Shown here: in pieces, positions 42,066-50,282 of the stretch
Layout of the letters: each line of letters starts with the position of its first letter
Numbering within the stretch: position 1 is the first letter of the stretch
NCBI GenBank assembly: GCA_964546955.1
Contig: CAZJLP010000031.1
Span: forward strand, 1 to 59,042
Direction of reading: 5' to 3'
From: CAZJLP01 sp964546955
GTDB lineage: Bacteria; Verrucomicrobiota; Verrucomicrobiia; Opitutales; Opitutaceae
Length of the DNA stretch: 59,042 nt
Made by a program: the position numbers and the translations under genes
Notes under the pieces: model-generated
What the model was told of the DNA's origin: nothing
The model's database searches: none
What the model saw: the letters and a program-made list of their open reading frames with translations, nothing else

Positions 42066-44061
42066 GGGTCAGGAATTCGTCGGGGGAGTAACGTTTGAAA
42101 GCTTCGATCGCCTCGTATTCGGCCAAACCGAGTGCGTTGTACAACTGGGCCAGCGCGCAGCTTCGATCGTCGGTGCGTTGCCAGAATTCGCGCCGGTCGT
42201 CGCCGAGGAACAAAGCCTGGTCTTTCTGCGTTTCGTGCCGGAAAATGGCCCGGCGACGGCGCAAAACCTCTTGCGGACTGAGCGGCACGGCGAGGTCGAT
42301 TTCATCCAGCTCCCAGCCGGCCCAGGCTCCGCGGTAGAGGAAAAGTTCCGTCTCTGAAAACCAAGATTCTTTCTTGTGGCGGGCCAAGGCCTCACGCAGC
42401 GCGCGCAGGCAAAGCCGGTGTGTGCCGTGGGGATCGTCCAAGTCTCCCGCCGCGTAGATCAGATGAGGCTGCACGGCCTTGATCGCATCGCTCATGATGG
42501 CGATATCCTGTTCCCCCAGGCGGCGGCTGCGAGGGGCCGCCTCGTAAAAGGGAAGATCTAGGAACCGAATCTTGTTTTCCGGAATTCCGCAGACACGGGC
42601 GGCCGCGATCGCTTCATGCCGTCGGATGAGGGCCTTCCAACGGATAAGTCCGGGTTCGGAGGGAAGCGCTCTGCTTTTTTCGTAGGCGGAACACCAGTCG
42701 TTGATGCGCTCGATCGCTCCGGCCGGACCAAACGACGCGTCGCGCACGAAAGCGAGCGCGCGCCAGACCGCCTCGTCGGACACCGCCGCCGCGCCGGAGA
42801 CTTGGTAGGCGACCTGGACGTCGTGACCGTGTTCGACCAGTCGGCAAAGCGTTCCGCCCATGGAAATCACATCGTCGTCCGGATGGGGCGAGAGTACCAG
42901 AATGCGTTTGGGAAAGACATTGGCCGAACTCGAGCGCAGGGGCCGCACCGGGGCATCGCCCGGTCGCGTCCGTTGAGGGTCGCGGCCGCCCGGCCAGCCG
43001 GTGATCGTGTGCTGCATCTCATAGAAGCCGATGAGGTTCGCTTCGTAGGCCGAGCCGCGCACGCGCAATAGATCCTGGAGTCCTGCCTCGTTGTAATCGT
43101 CGTCCGTCAGTTTCAGGATGGCTTTGCTGCATTTCTTCGAGAGCCAGAGGATAGCCCGGCGCATCATGCGTTCGTCCCAGGCCAGACCTTGTTCTTCCAG
43201 CGGTCCGAGGAGCCAAGGCGTGCGATGCCGCGTCAAAGCAGATGCCGCAGCTTGGTCCAAAACGAAAAGGGCGTTTTCGTGCTCTTGCAGAAACGAGGCG
43301 GTGACGTGCGGCGTCACTTCCCCCTCGACCGCGTCGCGCACAATTTCCGCTTTGTGCTGGCCCCACGCCATGAGGACAAGCCGACGGGCCCCCAGGATGG
43401 TTCCGACACCCATGCTCAACGCGGCGCGGGGTGTATTTTCTTCGCCCCCGAAGTCTCCGGAAGCATCGCGTCGCGTGAGCGGATCGAGGACCACGAGACG
43501 CGTGCGTGAACGGCGCTGGCTGCCCGGTTCGTTGAATCCGATGTGGCCCGTGCGGCCTATTCCAAGGATCTGAAAGTCGATGCCGCCTGCCGCTTTGATC
43601 CTTGCCTCGTAGTCCGCGCAGTGCGCGTCGACGGTGGCTTTCGGCACCGAGCCGCTTGGAATATGAATTGCCCCTGCGGGAATGTCGATGTGGTCGAACA
43701 GGTGCGACCGCATGAAACGGTCATAACTTTGCGGATGATCCGCGGCGATCGGATAATACTCGTCGAGATTGAAAGAGACTACGTTTTTGAAACTCAGTTT
43801 CTCTTCCCGATGCAGCCGCACCAATTCCGCGTAAAACGTCACGGGCGTCGATCCCGTCGCGAGCCCGAGAACCACGTGGCGGTTTTCGCGCTGCCGACTG
43901 CGGATGAGTTCCGCCACTTCAAGGGCGACAGCCCGGGAAGCGTCGACGCTGCTGGGAAAGAGCGCCACGGGGACGCGTTCAAACCGACTCGGGGACAAAA
44001 CGTGGGATGCGATCATGGCAGGAGCGGCCAGGGCAGGATGGCCAGCACGGACGTCTTTCAT
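42055..44061 (-). CDS. nagB: Glucosamine-6-phosphate deaminase fused to a LmbE/PIG-L domain
   Basis: A 668-residue two-domain cytoplasmic protein, an architecture known from Bacteroidetes and Verrucomicrobia. Residues about 25-290 are NagB: LGLATGSTPVTFY, SFNLDEYYP with the catalytic Asp, and GIGRTGHIGFNEPG with the catalytic His. This half converts glucosamine-6-P to fructose-6-P and ammonia. Residues about 390-600 are a LmbE-like zinc deacetylase (VLSPHPDDDVISMGGTL; DPHGTHRLCLRAL), which may act on an N-acetylated sugar or conjugate. A second ATG at 44016 is possible. First gene of the operon with GH20 and the symporter. Confidence 0.94.
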   Translation of the reverse strand: MKDVRAGHPALAAPAMIASHVLSPSRFERVPVALFPSSVDASRAVALEVAELIRSRQRENRHVVLGLATGSTPVTFYAELVRLHREEKLSFKNVVSFNLDEYYPIAADHPQSYDRFMRSHLFDHIDIPAGAIHIPSGSVPKATVDAHCADYEARIKAAGGIDFQILGIGRTGHIGFNEPGSQRRSRTRLVVLDPLTRRDASGDFGGEENTPRAALSMGVGTILGARRLVLMAWGQHKAEIVRDAVEGEVTPHVTASFLQEHENALFVLDQAAASALTRHRTPWLLGPLEEQGLAWDERMMRRAILWLSKKCSKAILKLTDDDYNEAGLQDLLRVRGSAYEANLIGFYEMQHTITGWPGGRDPQRTRPGDAPVRPLRSSSANVFPKRILVLSPHPDDDVISMGGTLCRLVEHGHDVQVAYQVSGAAAVSDEAVWRALAFVRDASFGPAGAIERINDWCSAYEKSRALPSEPGLIRWKALIRRHEAIAAARVCGIPENKIRFLDLPFYEAAPRSRRLGEQDIAIMSDAIKAVQPHLIYAAGDLDDPHGTHRLCLRALREALARHKKESWFSETELFLYRGAWAGWELDEIDLAVPLSPQEVLRRRRAIFRHETQKDQALFLGDDRREFWQRTDDRSCALAQLYNALGLAEYEAIEAFKRYSPDEFLTHAL

Positions 44062-44079
44062 GATAAAACTGGCACTTGC

Positions 44080-44113
44080 GTTAAAAAATGGCAGAAGTGA
44101 CGATGTTTTTAAC
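44080..44113. promoter_or_regulatory. Long dyad in the nagB / alpha-galactosidase intergenic region
   Basis: GTTAAAAA (44080-44087) and its perfect complement TTTTTAAC (44106-44113) are 18 bases apart, centred 35 bases upstream of the nagB ATG and about 245 bases upstream of the alpha-galactosidase start. The position suits an operator for a regulator of the amino-sugar operon. No protein is known to bind it; the call is by symmetry and place only. Confidence 0.45.
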
Positions 44114-44341
44114 TAAAGTGGTTTCCAGCTCTGCTGGAAGGGCGCGGGCGGCCTCGAGATCGCGATTGCCTCCAGCGATCATTGGTCGACCGAAACGGGC
44201 CCCGGAGCGCCTCCCTGATGGACGAAGCATCGTCCCCCCTCAGCCCTCCGCAACGTCCTTGCACTCCGCCTAAAGGAGGACCCGCGCTCGCAAAAAAGCC
44301 TCGCACCGTTTCTGTGGGGTTTAAGACTGGCCCACCCTTTG

Positions 44342-46561
44342 ATGAAAATGCTGCCCCCTTCCTTGTTCGCGCTTTGTGCGCTTCTTTTATCTTTCGCGAT
44401 AGCAAACGCGCAGCCGGCCCCTGCCGCTCCGGCTGCTCCCGCCGTCCAACCGGCGGAGCAAAACACGCGCACTCGCGCGATCACCGTTGGCACCAGCAAC
44501 TCCGCTTTGCGTCTGGTCGTCGCCAACGACGGTCGCGTCGGCCAGCTGGACTACGGACGGCTCGAACGTCCCTCCACGCGACGTGGCGCATCCCGGGAGG
44601 ATGAGGCCTATCCGCCCGCGGGCAACGGCTACATCCTAGAGCCCGCGCTCCAGGCGGTCCATGCCGACGGGAACACTTCGACCGAGCTCGTTTATGTGAG
44701 TCACGAAACGACCGGAACCGGCTCGGACGTGGTGACCACGCGAATCAAGCTGAAGGATCAGGCCTATCCCTTCTTCGTCACGCTTTGTTACAAAGCCTAT
44801 CAGGGCTCCGATGTGATCGAGCAGTGGGCGGAGATTTCCCACGACGAGGAAAAACCCGTGACGCTTCTGCGTTACGCTTCCTCGGCGCCGGTGATCAAAT
44901 CGAGCGCCTATTATCTGACCCAGTTTCAGGGCGCTTATATGCGCGAAGCCGAACTTATCGAGGAACGTCTGGCGCCGGGCATCAAGATCCTCGACACAAA
45001 GATCGCGGTTCGCTCGCAGCAGTTCCGCAACCCCTCGTTCCTTTTGTCACTGTCCGAGCCCGCTAATGAAAACAGCGGCGAGGTTTTCGGCGGCACTTTG
45101 GCTTGGTCGGGGAACTTTCAATTCGCGTTCGACATCGATTCGGCGAATCGCCTGCGCGCGATCTGTGGTGTAAATCCGTTTGGCTCCGCTTATCGGCTCG
45201 CCCGCGGGAAAGTCTTCACGACGCCGGCGATGCTGTGGACCTGGAGCAACCAAGGCAAGGGACAGGTCAGCCGCAATTTCCACCGTTGGGCCCGGCAGTA
45301 TGGCGTGCGCGAAGGCTCCAAGCCGCGGCCCGTCCTTCTCAATAACTGGGAAGCCACCCACATGGATTTCGACGAAGCCATGATTGTCTCGCTTTTCGAT
45401 GGCGCGAAGGAATTGGGCGTCGACTTGTTCCTCTTGGACGACGGTTGGTTCGGGAACAAGCACCCGCGCAATGACGACAAGGCGGGGCTGGGGGACTGGC
45501 AGGTGAACAAGAAGAAGCTGCCCCAAGGTCTTTCCTATTTGGCCAGTGAGGCGAACAAACGAGGCGTCGGGTTCGGCATTTGGCTCGAGCCGGAAATGGC
45601 GAATCCCGCGAGCGAACTGTTCGAAAAACATCCGGACTGGGTCATGCGTCAGCCAAAACGCGAGCTGCATGCCGGCCGAAACGTCCGCAATCAATTGATT
45701 CTCGATCTGACGCGTCCCGAGGTGAAACAGCATGCGATCAAGGTGGTGGACGACACGCTCGCCCCGAATCCGGCCATCTCCTACGTCAAGTGGGACGCCA
45801 ATCGCTACGTGACCCAACCCGGCTCGACCTATCTCGGGCCCGACGAGCAGCAACACCTGCTCGTCGAGTATCAGTGGGCGCTTTACGACGTGATGAAACA
45901 CATGGCCGAGAAATACCCGAAAGTCATGGCGATGGTTTGTGCGGGCGGTTCCGGCCGGGTGGATTACGGTGCCCTCAAATATTTTCACTCCTTCTGGCCC
46001 AGTGACAATACCGACCCCGTCCAGCGCGTCTTCATTCAATGGGGCTTCGGGCACATTTTTCCGGCGAATTCGATCTCCGCTCACGTGACCGACATGGGGC
46101 AAAAGCCGCTGAAGTTTGCGATCGACGTCGCCTTGAGCGGCGCCTTCGGCGTCGACCGCGACGTCCGCAAATGGACGGCCGAAGAGCGAAAGACGGTGGC
46201 CGCGGCGGTGAAGTTGTACCACGAGCGCATTCGCGATGTCGTGTTGCAGGGCGACCTTTACCGCCTCCAGTCGCCCTACGACAAACCGCAGGCCGCGCTC
46301 AACTACGTCTCCGCCGATCGGTCGCGGGCCGTTGTCTTCATCTATCGTCTGGGCGAAACGAACCACGATTCCGTCAAACCGCAGGGCCTCGATCCCGCCC
46401 GGAAATACCGTGTGCGGGAAGTCAACTTGCCGGAGGGAAAGAAATCGCGTCTTAATATCGACGGTCAGCTCGTCGACGGCGCCGCTTTGATGGAAGACGG
46501 CTTCGGCGCTCCTCTCCGCCGCGCCGTCGAAAGCGCCGTGATCGAACTCGTCGCGGAATAA
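44342..46561 (+). CDS. Secreted alpha-galactosidase, GH36
   Basis: 739 residues from the ATG at 44342 (a TTG three bases earlier is also in frame). Signal peptide FALCALLLSFAIANAQP, then an Ala/Pro linker. N-terminal beta-supersandwich (about 45-290), catalytic barrel (about 310-640) with LLNNWEATHMDFDE, DLFLLDDGWFG, the nucleophile Asp485 in YVKWDANR and the acid/base Asp555 in FWPSDNTD, and a C-terminal beta domain. It removes terminal alpha-galactose from galacto-oligosaccharides or galactomannans. It is divergent from nagB and transcribed alone, with a terminator 11 bases after its stop. Confidence 0.95.
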   Translation: MKMLPPSLFALCALLLSFAIANAQPAPAAPAAPAVQPAEQNTRTRAITVGTSNSALRLVVANDGRVGQLDYGRLERPSTRRGASREDEAYPPAGNGYILEPALQAVHADGNTSTELVYVSHETTGTGSDVVTTRIKLKDQAYPFFVTLCYKAYQGSDVIEQWAEISHDEEKPVTLLRYASSAPVIKSSAYYLTQFQGAYMREAELIEERLAPGIKILDTKIAVRSQQFRNPSFLLSLSEPANENSGEVFGGTLAWSGNFQFAFDIDSANRLRAICGVNPFGSAYRLARGKVFTTPAMLWTWSNQGKGQVSRNFHRWARQYGVREGSKPRPVLLNNWEATHMDFDEAMIVSLFDGAKELGVDLFLLDDGWFGNKHPRNDDKAGLGDWQVNKKKLPQGLSYLASEANKRGVGFGIWLEPEMANPASELFEKHPDWVMRQPKRELHAGRNVRNQLILDLTRPEVKQHAIKVVDDTLAPNPAISYVKWDANRYVTQPGSTYLGPDEQQHLLVEYQWALYDVMKHMAEKYPKVMAMVCAGGSGRVDYGALKYFHSFWPSDNTDPVQRVFIQWGFGHIFPANSISAHVTDMGQKPLKFAIDVALSGAFGVDRDVRKWTAEERKTVAAAVKLYHERIRDVVLQGDLYRLQSPYDKPQAALNYVSADRSRAVVFIYRLGETNHDSVKPQGLDPARKYRVREVNLPEGKKSRLNIDGQLVDGAALMEDGFGAPLRRAVESAVIELVAE

Positions 46562-46571
46562 GAGGTGCTGC

Positions 46572-46600
46572 TGGGCCGCTGAGGACAGCGGCCCACCTTT
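46572..46600 (+). terminator. Terminator of the alpha-galactosidase gene
   Basis: A perfect 9-bp stem TGGGCCGCT/AGCGGCCCA (46572-46580 and 46587-46595) with a 6-base loop is followed by CCTTTC, 11 bases after the stop codon. The T content is modest, so efficiency is uncertain. Confidence 0.6.
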
Positions 46601-46621
46601 CAACGAGAACCTTGCAAGGTT

Positions 46622-46754
46622 AGGGCGAGGCCTCCGGCCGCCGAGCCGTGGGTGGCCTCGATGAGGCTGTCTGGCCTACTTTATCAAACTGCGCGGCTCG
46701 GATGCACGCATGCGGCATGTGCTGTAATGTCGGCTCGACCGGAGGCTTCGCCCT
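46622..46754. repeat. MITE-like inverted-repeat element (about 133 bp)
   Basis: The left arm at 46622-46648 (AGGGCGAGGCCTCCGG then CGAGCCG after a short insertion) and the right arm at 46731-46754 are inverted copies with one substitution and a 3-base indel, bounding about 80 bp without coding capacity. A perfect AACCTTG/CAAGGTT palindrome sits just outside (46609-46622). It lies between two convergent genes. No transposase is present; it could be a non-autonomous element. Confidence 0.5.
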
Positions 46755-46818
46755 TTTTCAGCCGCGGCCTGAGTCGGGCGTTGCCCTACATGGCCAGCTC
46801 GGCCCCAGGCGCCTCGCG

Positions 46819-47385
46819 TCAGCCGCGGCGGTCCGCGGCTTGGGCGGTCGACTCGCTGGGCGACGGCAGGAAATTGACGGCGAGGAACGAAAGCGCGGAC
46901 TGGGCGTCGGAGTACACGGATTCGATCTCCTCTTGCAAGGGGCTGTGGTCCGCCAAGGCCGCCGCGGAGGGTTCGACCGCCTGCCAGAGACGTTTCGAGA
47001 GGCTGCCCGCATCGGCGACCAGTTGCGTCACGTCGGCCGTGGCAAGTTCGGTTTGGACTTCTTCCGGCGAGGTCCACAGGCGGAACGCAAAGGCCGCGAC
47101 CATGGCTGCGACCGCCGCGCCGCCGAACGAAAGGATTCCCGTATACGAGCGACTGGGTCGGACATCCTGGCGCGCGGCACGCAGCGCGTCGACCACGCGA
47201 TCATTCAGGCGCGGATCAAAAGGGGGCCGGTTGCCGAAAGCATCCCGCCGCAAAGCAGTCTCGAGCGCGAGCGCTGCAGTTTGATACGCCTGGCAATCGG
47301 GGCACGAAGCAGCGTGGCCGTCGTGGCCGAAAATGCGCGCGACGGTGCAGCGAAAAGAGGAGTTCGTGGGCGGCGATGTGTTCAT
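46819..47385 (-). CDS. Anti-sigma factor (for the ECF sigma factor at 47.4-48.0 kb)
   Basis: A 188-residue single-pass membrane protein. The N-terminal part has HAASCPDCQ, the HxxxCxxC core of zinc-binding anti-sigma domains, followed by a helical stretch. One membrane helix lies at about 84-104 (LSFGGAAVAAMVAAFAF). The C-terminal, extracytoplasmic part is helical and acidic. Its ATG overlaps the stop of the sigma gene (ATGA, 4 bases), the usual arrangement for a cognate pair. It presumably sequesters the sigma factor until an envelope signal acts. Last gene of the locus. Confidence 0.8.
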   Translation of the reverse strand: MNTSPPTNSSFRCTVARIFGHDGHAASCPDCQAYQTAALALETALRRDAFGNRPPFDPRLNDRVVDALRAARQDVRPSRSYTGILSFGGAAVAAMVAAFAFRLWTSPEEVQTELATADVTQLVADAGSLSKRLWQAVEPSAAALADHSPLQEEIESVYSDAQSALSFLAVNFLPSPSESTAQAADRRG

Positions 47386-47981
47386 GAGTTCATTTCCCCT
47401 TTCATCAACTGTTGGCGGGCACGAAATACCAATACTTTCACATGGATTTTGGTCAAACCGGAGACGCGGGCCGTTTCTTCGACGGAAAGTTCTTCGGCGA
47501 AACGCAGCCAGAGCACCTCGTATTCACGCCGCGACAGGATTTTGCGGGCGCGCGCCCAGAGGTTATCGACCTCGTCTTGTTTCTCTGCCTGGCGGGCGGG
47601 GGAGATTCCGGTCGAAGAGGCTTCCTCCGGAATTTCCTCCCACCGTTTGGTGGAGCGAAAGTGGTTCAGGGCAGTGCGGCGCGCGATGGTCAGGAGCCAG
47701 TTGACCAGAGGCCGCTGTGGGTCGAAACGCCCGATATTCTGGTAAGCCTTCACGAATGTCTGTTGAACCAGATCCTCCGCATCGTGCCGGTGCCGTGTCA
47801 TGTGGTACAGATAGTTGAAGAGACGCTTGCTGTGCAGACGCACCAAATCCTCGAACGCGCGCCCATTGCCGCTTTGAGCAGCGTGTATAAGCGCGACCTC
47901 GGCGGAGCCGGTTTCCGCCGAGGCCTGGATCTGCTCGTCTCCGCCAGTGCGAGGGGACAGCGTCATCGCGGTTTGCGACAT
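47382..47981 (-). CDS. ECF-type RNA polymerase sigma factor (sigma 2)
   Basis: A 199-residue sigma-70 family protein of the extracytoplasmic function group. Region 2 spans about 30-100 (LVRLHSKRLFNYLYHMTRHRHDAEDLVQQTFVKAYQNIGRF), and region 4 about 130-190 (LSRREYEVLWLRFAEELSVEETARVSGL, then KIHVKVLVFRARQQL). Region 3 is absent, as is normal for this group. It is followed by its anti-sigma gene with a 4-base overlap and preceded by the exported protein gene only 11 bases upstream. It may therefore be co-transcribed with the ABC transporter operon. Confidence 0.92.
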   Translation of the reverse strand: MSQTAMTLSPRTGGDEQIQASAETGSAEVALIHAAQSGNGRAFEDLVRLHSKRLFNYLYHMTRHRHDAEDLVQQTFVKAYQNIGRFDPQRPLVNWLLTIARRTALNHFRSTKRWEEIPEEASSTGISPARQAEKQDEVDNLWARARKILSRREYEVLWLRFAEELSVEETARVSGLTKIHVKVLVFRARQQLMKGEMNS

Positions 47982-47992
47982 GAGCGACTCTC

Positions 47993-49435
47993 TTACTTCG
48001 CCTCGACAGCGGGGGTCTGAGGTTCCGGATTCTTTACGTTTACACTGAAGGTCGATTGCCCATCGGACTCGTCGATGTAGCGCACGTTCAGCGTGTAGGT
48101 GCCGTCCGAGGCGGGAAAGTGAAAGTAGGCGGTTCCGGTATTGCTATTGCAAGCGATGACTCGGCCCCCCGAGGCATAAGGGGCGTTCTCAATATTATAG
48201 CGGTTGTGGCGCATATGCTCCGCTTCGAAACGCAGCGGCGCACCGCCGCCCTGGGGCACAACTTCGACGTAGTCCAGGCGGGCATTCTCCCCGTCGTTTC
48301 TGCGGCCCAGAATGGTCACGATCGACCCCGTCTGTAGGGCGACGTTCTCGATCGGGCGTGTCGTCAGGCCCTTGGCGGACGCGCTGGGCTCCCCGGTGGT
48401 GAGATCGCAGGTCCACTGGGCGACCAATTTGCCGGCGTCGCGGGACGGATTTTGATTCCCGACGTTCACGCGGACCTTCGGCTTCTCTTCCCGTATCGAG
48501 TTCTGGAGCATCTGCACGAGGCGTTCGCTCGAGTACGACAGGTCCAGGTAAATCGTTTCGTTTTTGCGTTCGACCTTCACCGACCGCAGGAACTCGGCCA
48601 AGTGTCTGTCGTTGCTTTCGGCCAGCGATAACATCGCTGTGCCGCCTTGCACGATCTTTTGCAGCTTGTCCGCCGATTCGTCGTTGCTCGCGGCGAGCTG
48701 CACCGTCACGAACGTATTGTTTTCCTGGTCTCCGATGCACAGAGAGCCGGACTTGGCCATCTGAAGGATCCGCGCATGCGGACCCGTGTCGGGAAGTTGC
48801 TTTTCGCTCGGCATTACGCTCGCGGCTACAAAATAGGGCGAACGGGACGTTTTCATGAAAGGCGCCAGCGGTGACTTGGGCGATTTGGCAAGGGAAGGGG
48901 CTTTGCCGCGCATCACGTCGCGCGCCTTCACGATCTGGGCTTTCGATTTGCTGAGCAGAACGATTGGCTCGGGTGGGAAGCCGACCACCAAGTCTTTTGA
49001 AATCTGGTAGGCTTCGAAGGGGAGGTCCTTGAGTTGAGTGATCAACTGCGGATGAGTGAGCTCGGTTTGAGCGACGAGGCCTTCCGCGATTTTTCGAAAG
49101 TCCGCCGTGCCTTGCACCACAAGGGTGCCGTCGATCTGGTCGGGGTGTTGGGAGAAATTCGTCCCGTAGGCCGTGATGGTGCCCACCGTCGCGAGCAACT
49201 TCTGGAAATCCACCTGGATGTCTGCTTCCGAGAATTTGGGATGTGCTTTGGTGGCCGCCGCGATCAATTCCTTGCCCAGGGGACCTTCGCGAAGGCTGTT
49301 GAGGTCGACGTAGAGCATCCACTGGGCATCCGCCCCGACGATTGCCGCATCGGGGGCACCGGAGGCGGCTGCCAGCGGAAAGAGCGGAAGACAGGTTGCA
49401 CACAAAGCGAGCAAAGGAGAGTTCTTGAAATTCAT
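47993..49435 (-). CDS. Exported protein with C-terminal carbohydrate-binding-like module
   Basis: 480 residues with a signal peptide (SPLLALCATCLPLFPLAAASG). Residues about 25-330 are an unrecognised alpha/beta region (DAQWMLYVDLNSLREGPLGKEL; VGTITAYGTNF; YFVAASVMPSE), possibly two repeats. Residues about 360-465 look like a CBM6/35-type beta-sandwich (FEAEHMRHNRYNIENAPYAS; GTAYFHFPASDGTYTLNVRY). It sits between permease B (61 bp upstream) and the sigma 2 gene (11 bp downstream). A surface protein that senses or binds polysaccharide and is linked to sigma 2 is plausible but unproven. Confidence 0.65.
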   Translation of the reverse strand: MNFKNSPLLALCATCLPLFPLAAASGAPDAAIVGADAQWMLYVDLNSLREGPLGKELIAAATKAHPKFSEADIQVDFQKLLATVGTITAYGTNFSQHPDQIDGTLVVQGTADFRKIAEGLVAQTELTHPQLITQLKDLPFEAYQISKDLVVGFPPEPIVLLSKSKAQIVKARDVMRGKAPSLAKSPKSPLAPFMKTSRSPYFVAASVMPSEKQLPDTGPHARILQMAKSGSLCIGDQENNTFVTVQLAASNDESADKLQKIVQGGTAMLSLAESNDRHLAEFLRSVKVERKNETIYLDLSYSSERLVQMLQNSIREEKPKVRVNVGNQNPSRDAGKLVAQWTCDLTTGEPSASAKGLTTRPIENVALQTGSIVTILGRRNDGENARLDYVEVVPQGGGAPLRFEAEHMRHNRYNIENAPYASGGRVIACNSNTGTAYFHFPASDGTYTLNVRYIDESDGQSTFSVNVKNPEPQTPAVEAK

Positions 49436-49496
49436 GGTGTGTATGCCTGGTTATTCACGCAAAAGAGTTGAAAGGTTACGGCAAAGCGGTCGCGGC

Positions 49497-50282
49497 TCAC
49501 GAATCCCCCGTGTTTTTGCCGAGTAGCTCCATCCTCGAGAAGTACAGTGCCGTTGCTCCGATCAGCACCGACGGTATCAGGATGAGGAGGACGGTCGGCG
49601 CAATCGTGCCGGTCTCGACCACGGTGCGGCGAAAAGCAGCGGTGAGAGGGGAAAGCAAACTCCGGGCATGGTGAAGGATGGAAAGGTGGTTCAGCGGGGT
49701 AGGGATGACCCCCAGGCCCACTTCAACCACCCCGGCATACGCCAGTCCGAAAACCAGGTAGCGTGAGGACGCGAGACCGCAAAGGAATCCCACGGCCAGG
49801 AAGGCGGCCGCGATGAGGAATTGGGTGCAGAGCAGGAGGGGGACCGCCTGCACGACTCCCGGAATATTGCGGTGCAGACCGACCCAGATCAGTACGCCCA
49901 GGGAAAACACATAGGATATCTGGACGCAGCCCAACTGGGCCAGGTACTTGAACACGATGAAGGCCGGGCGGCGGATCGACCGGGTGAAGACGTAGTCAAT
50001 CGATCCGCCCTTCAGGTCGTCCCGAATCGCGCCGGCGCCTGAAAGGAAGGCGAGGACGGGTACGAGGAACGTCAGATAGAATTCCGTCACCCACCGCCAA
50101 TAACGAACGGGCGGGCGGCCTTCCCGGATGCTCGCCAGCGATAGGACGGCGAGAAGCGCGAGCAGGCCGATAAAGACTGCGAGGGGGGCCCACCCGACGA
50201 GCCGCTGATAGGTCAGTCGCCAAACGCCGCCGAAGGCGTGGGTCGGGTTGGGCGCGGTGCGAAGGGGGGCTGCGGCATTCAT
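49497..50282 (-). CDS. ABC-2 type transporter permease B
   Basis: 261 residues from the ATG at 50282 (the longer frame to 50408 overlaps the ATPase gene). Six predicted helices with the cytoplasmic motif AFLSGAGAIRDDLKGGSIDYVFTRSIRRPAF, typical of ABC-2 permeases near the coupling helix. Its ATG overlaps the stop of ATPase B (ATGA). It should form a transporter with ATPase B, and perhaps a larger complex with the upstream pair. Export of a polymer or lipid is the usual task of this family; no substrate can be named. Confidence 0.85.
   Translation of the reverse strand: MNAAAPLRTAPNPTHAFGGVWRLTYQRLVGWAPLAVFIGLLALLAVLSLASIREGRPPVRYWRWVTEFYLTFLVPVLAFLSGAGAIRDDLKGGSIDYVFTRSIRRPAFIVFKYLAQLGCVQISYVFSLGVLIWVGLHRNIPGVVQAVPLLLCTQFLIAAAFLAVGFLCGLASSRYLVFGLAYAGVVEVGLGVIPTPLNHLSILHHARSLLSPLTAAFRRTVVETGTIAPTVLLILIPSVLIGATALYFSRMELLGKNTGDS

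Noticed and set aside
44070..44096. TGGCACTTGC resembling a sigma-54 promoter
   Set aside because: The two parts lie directly together; sigma-54 promoters need about 4-5 bases between GG and GC blocks, so the spacing is wrong.
45047..46603. 518-codon minus-strand frame
   Set aside because: It is antisense to the GH36 gene, whose catalytic Asp485 and Asp555 motifs are intact.
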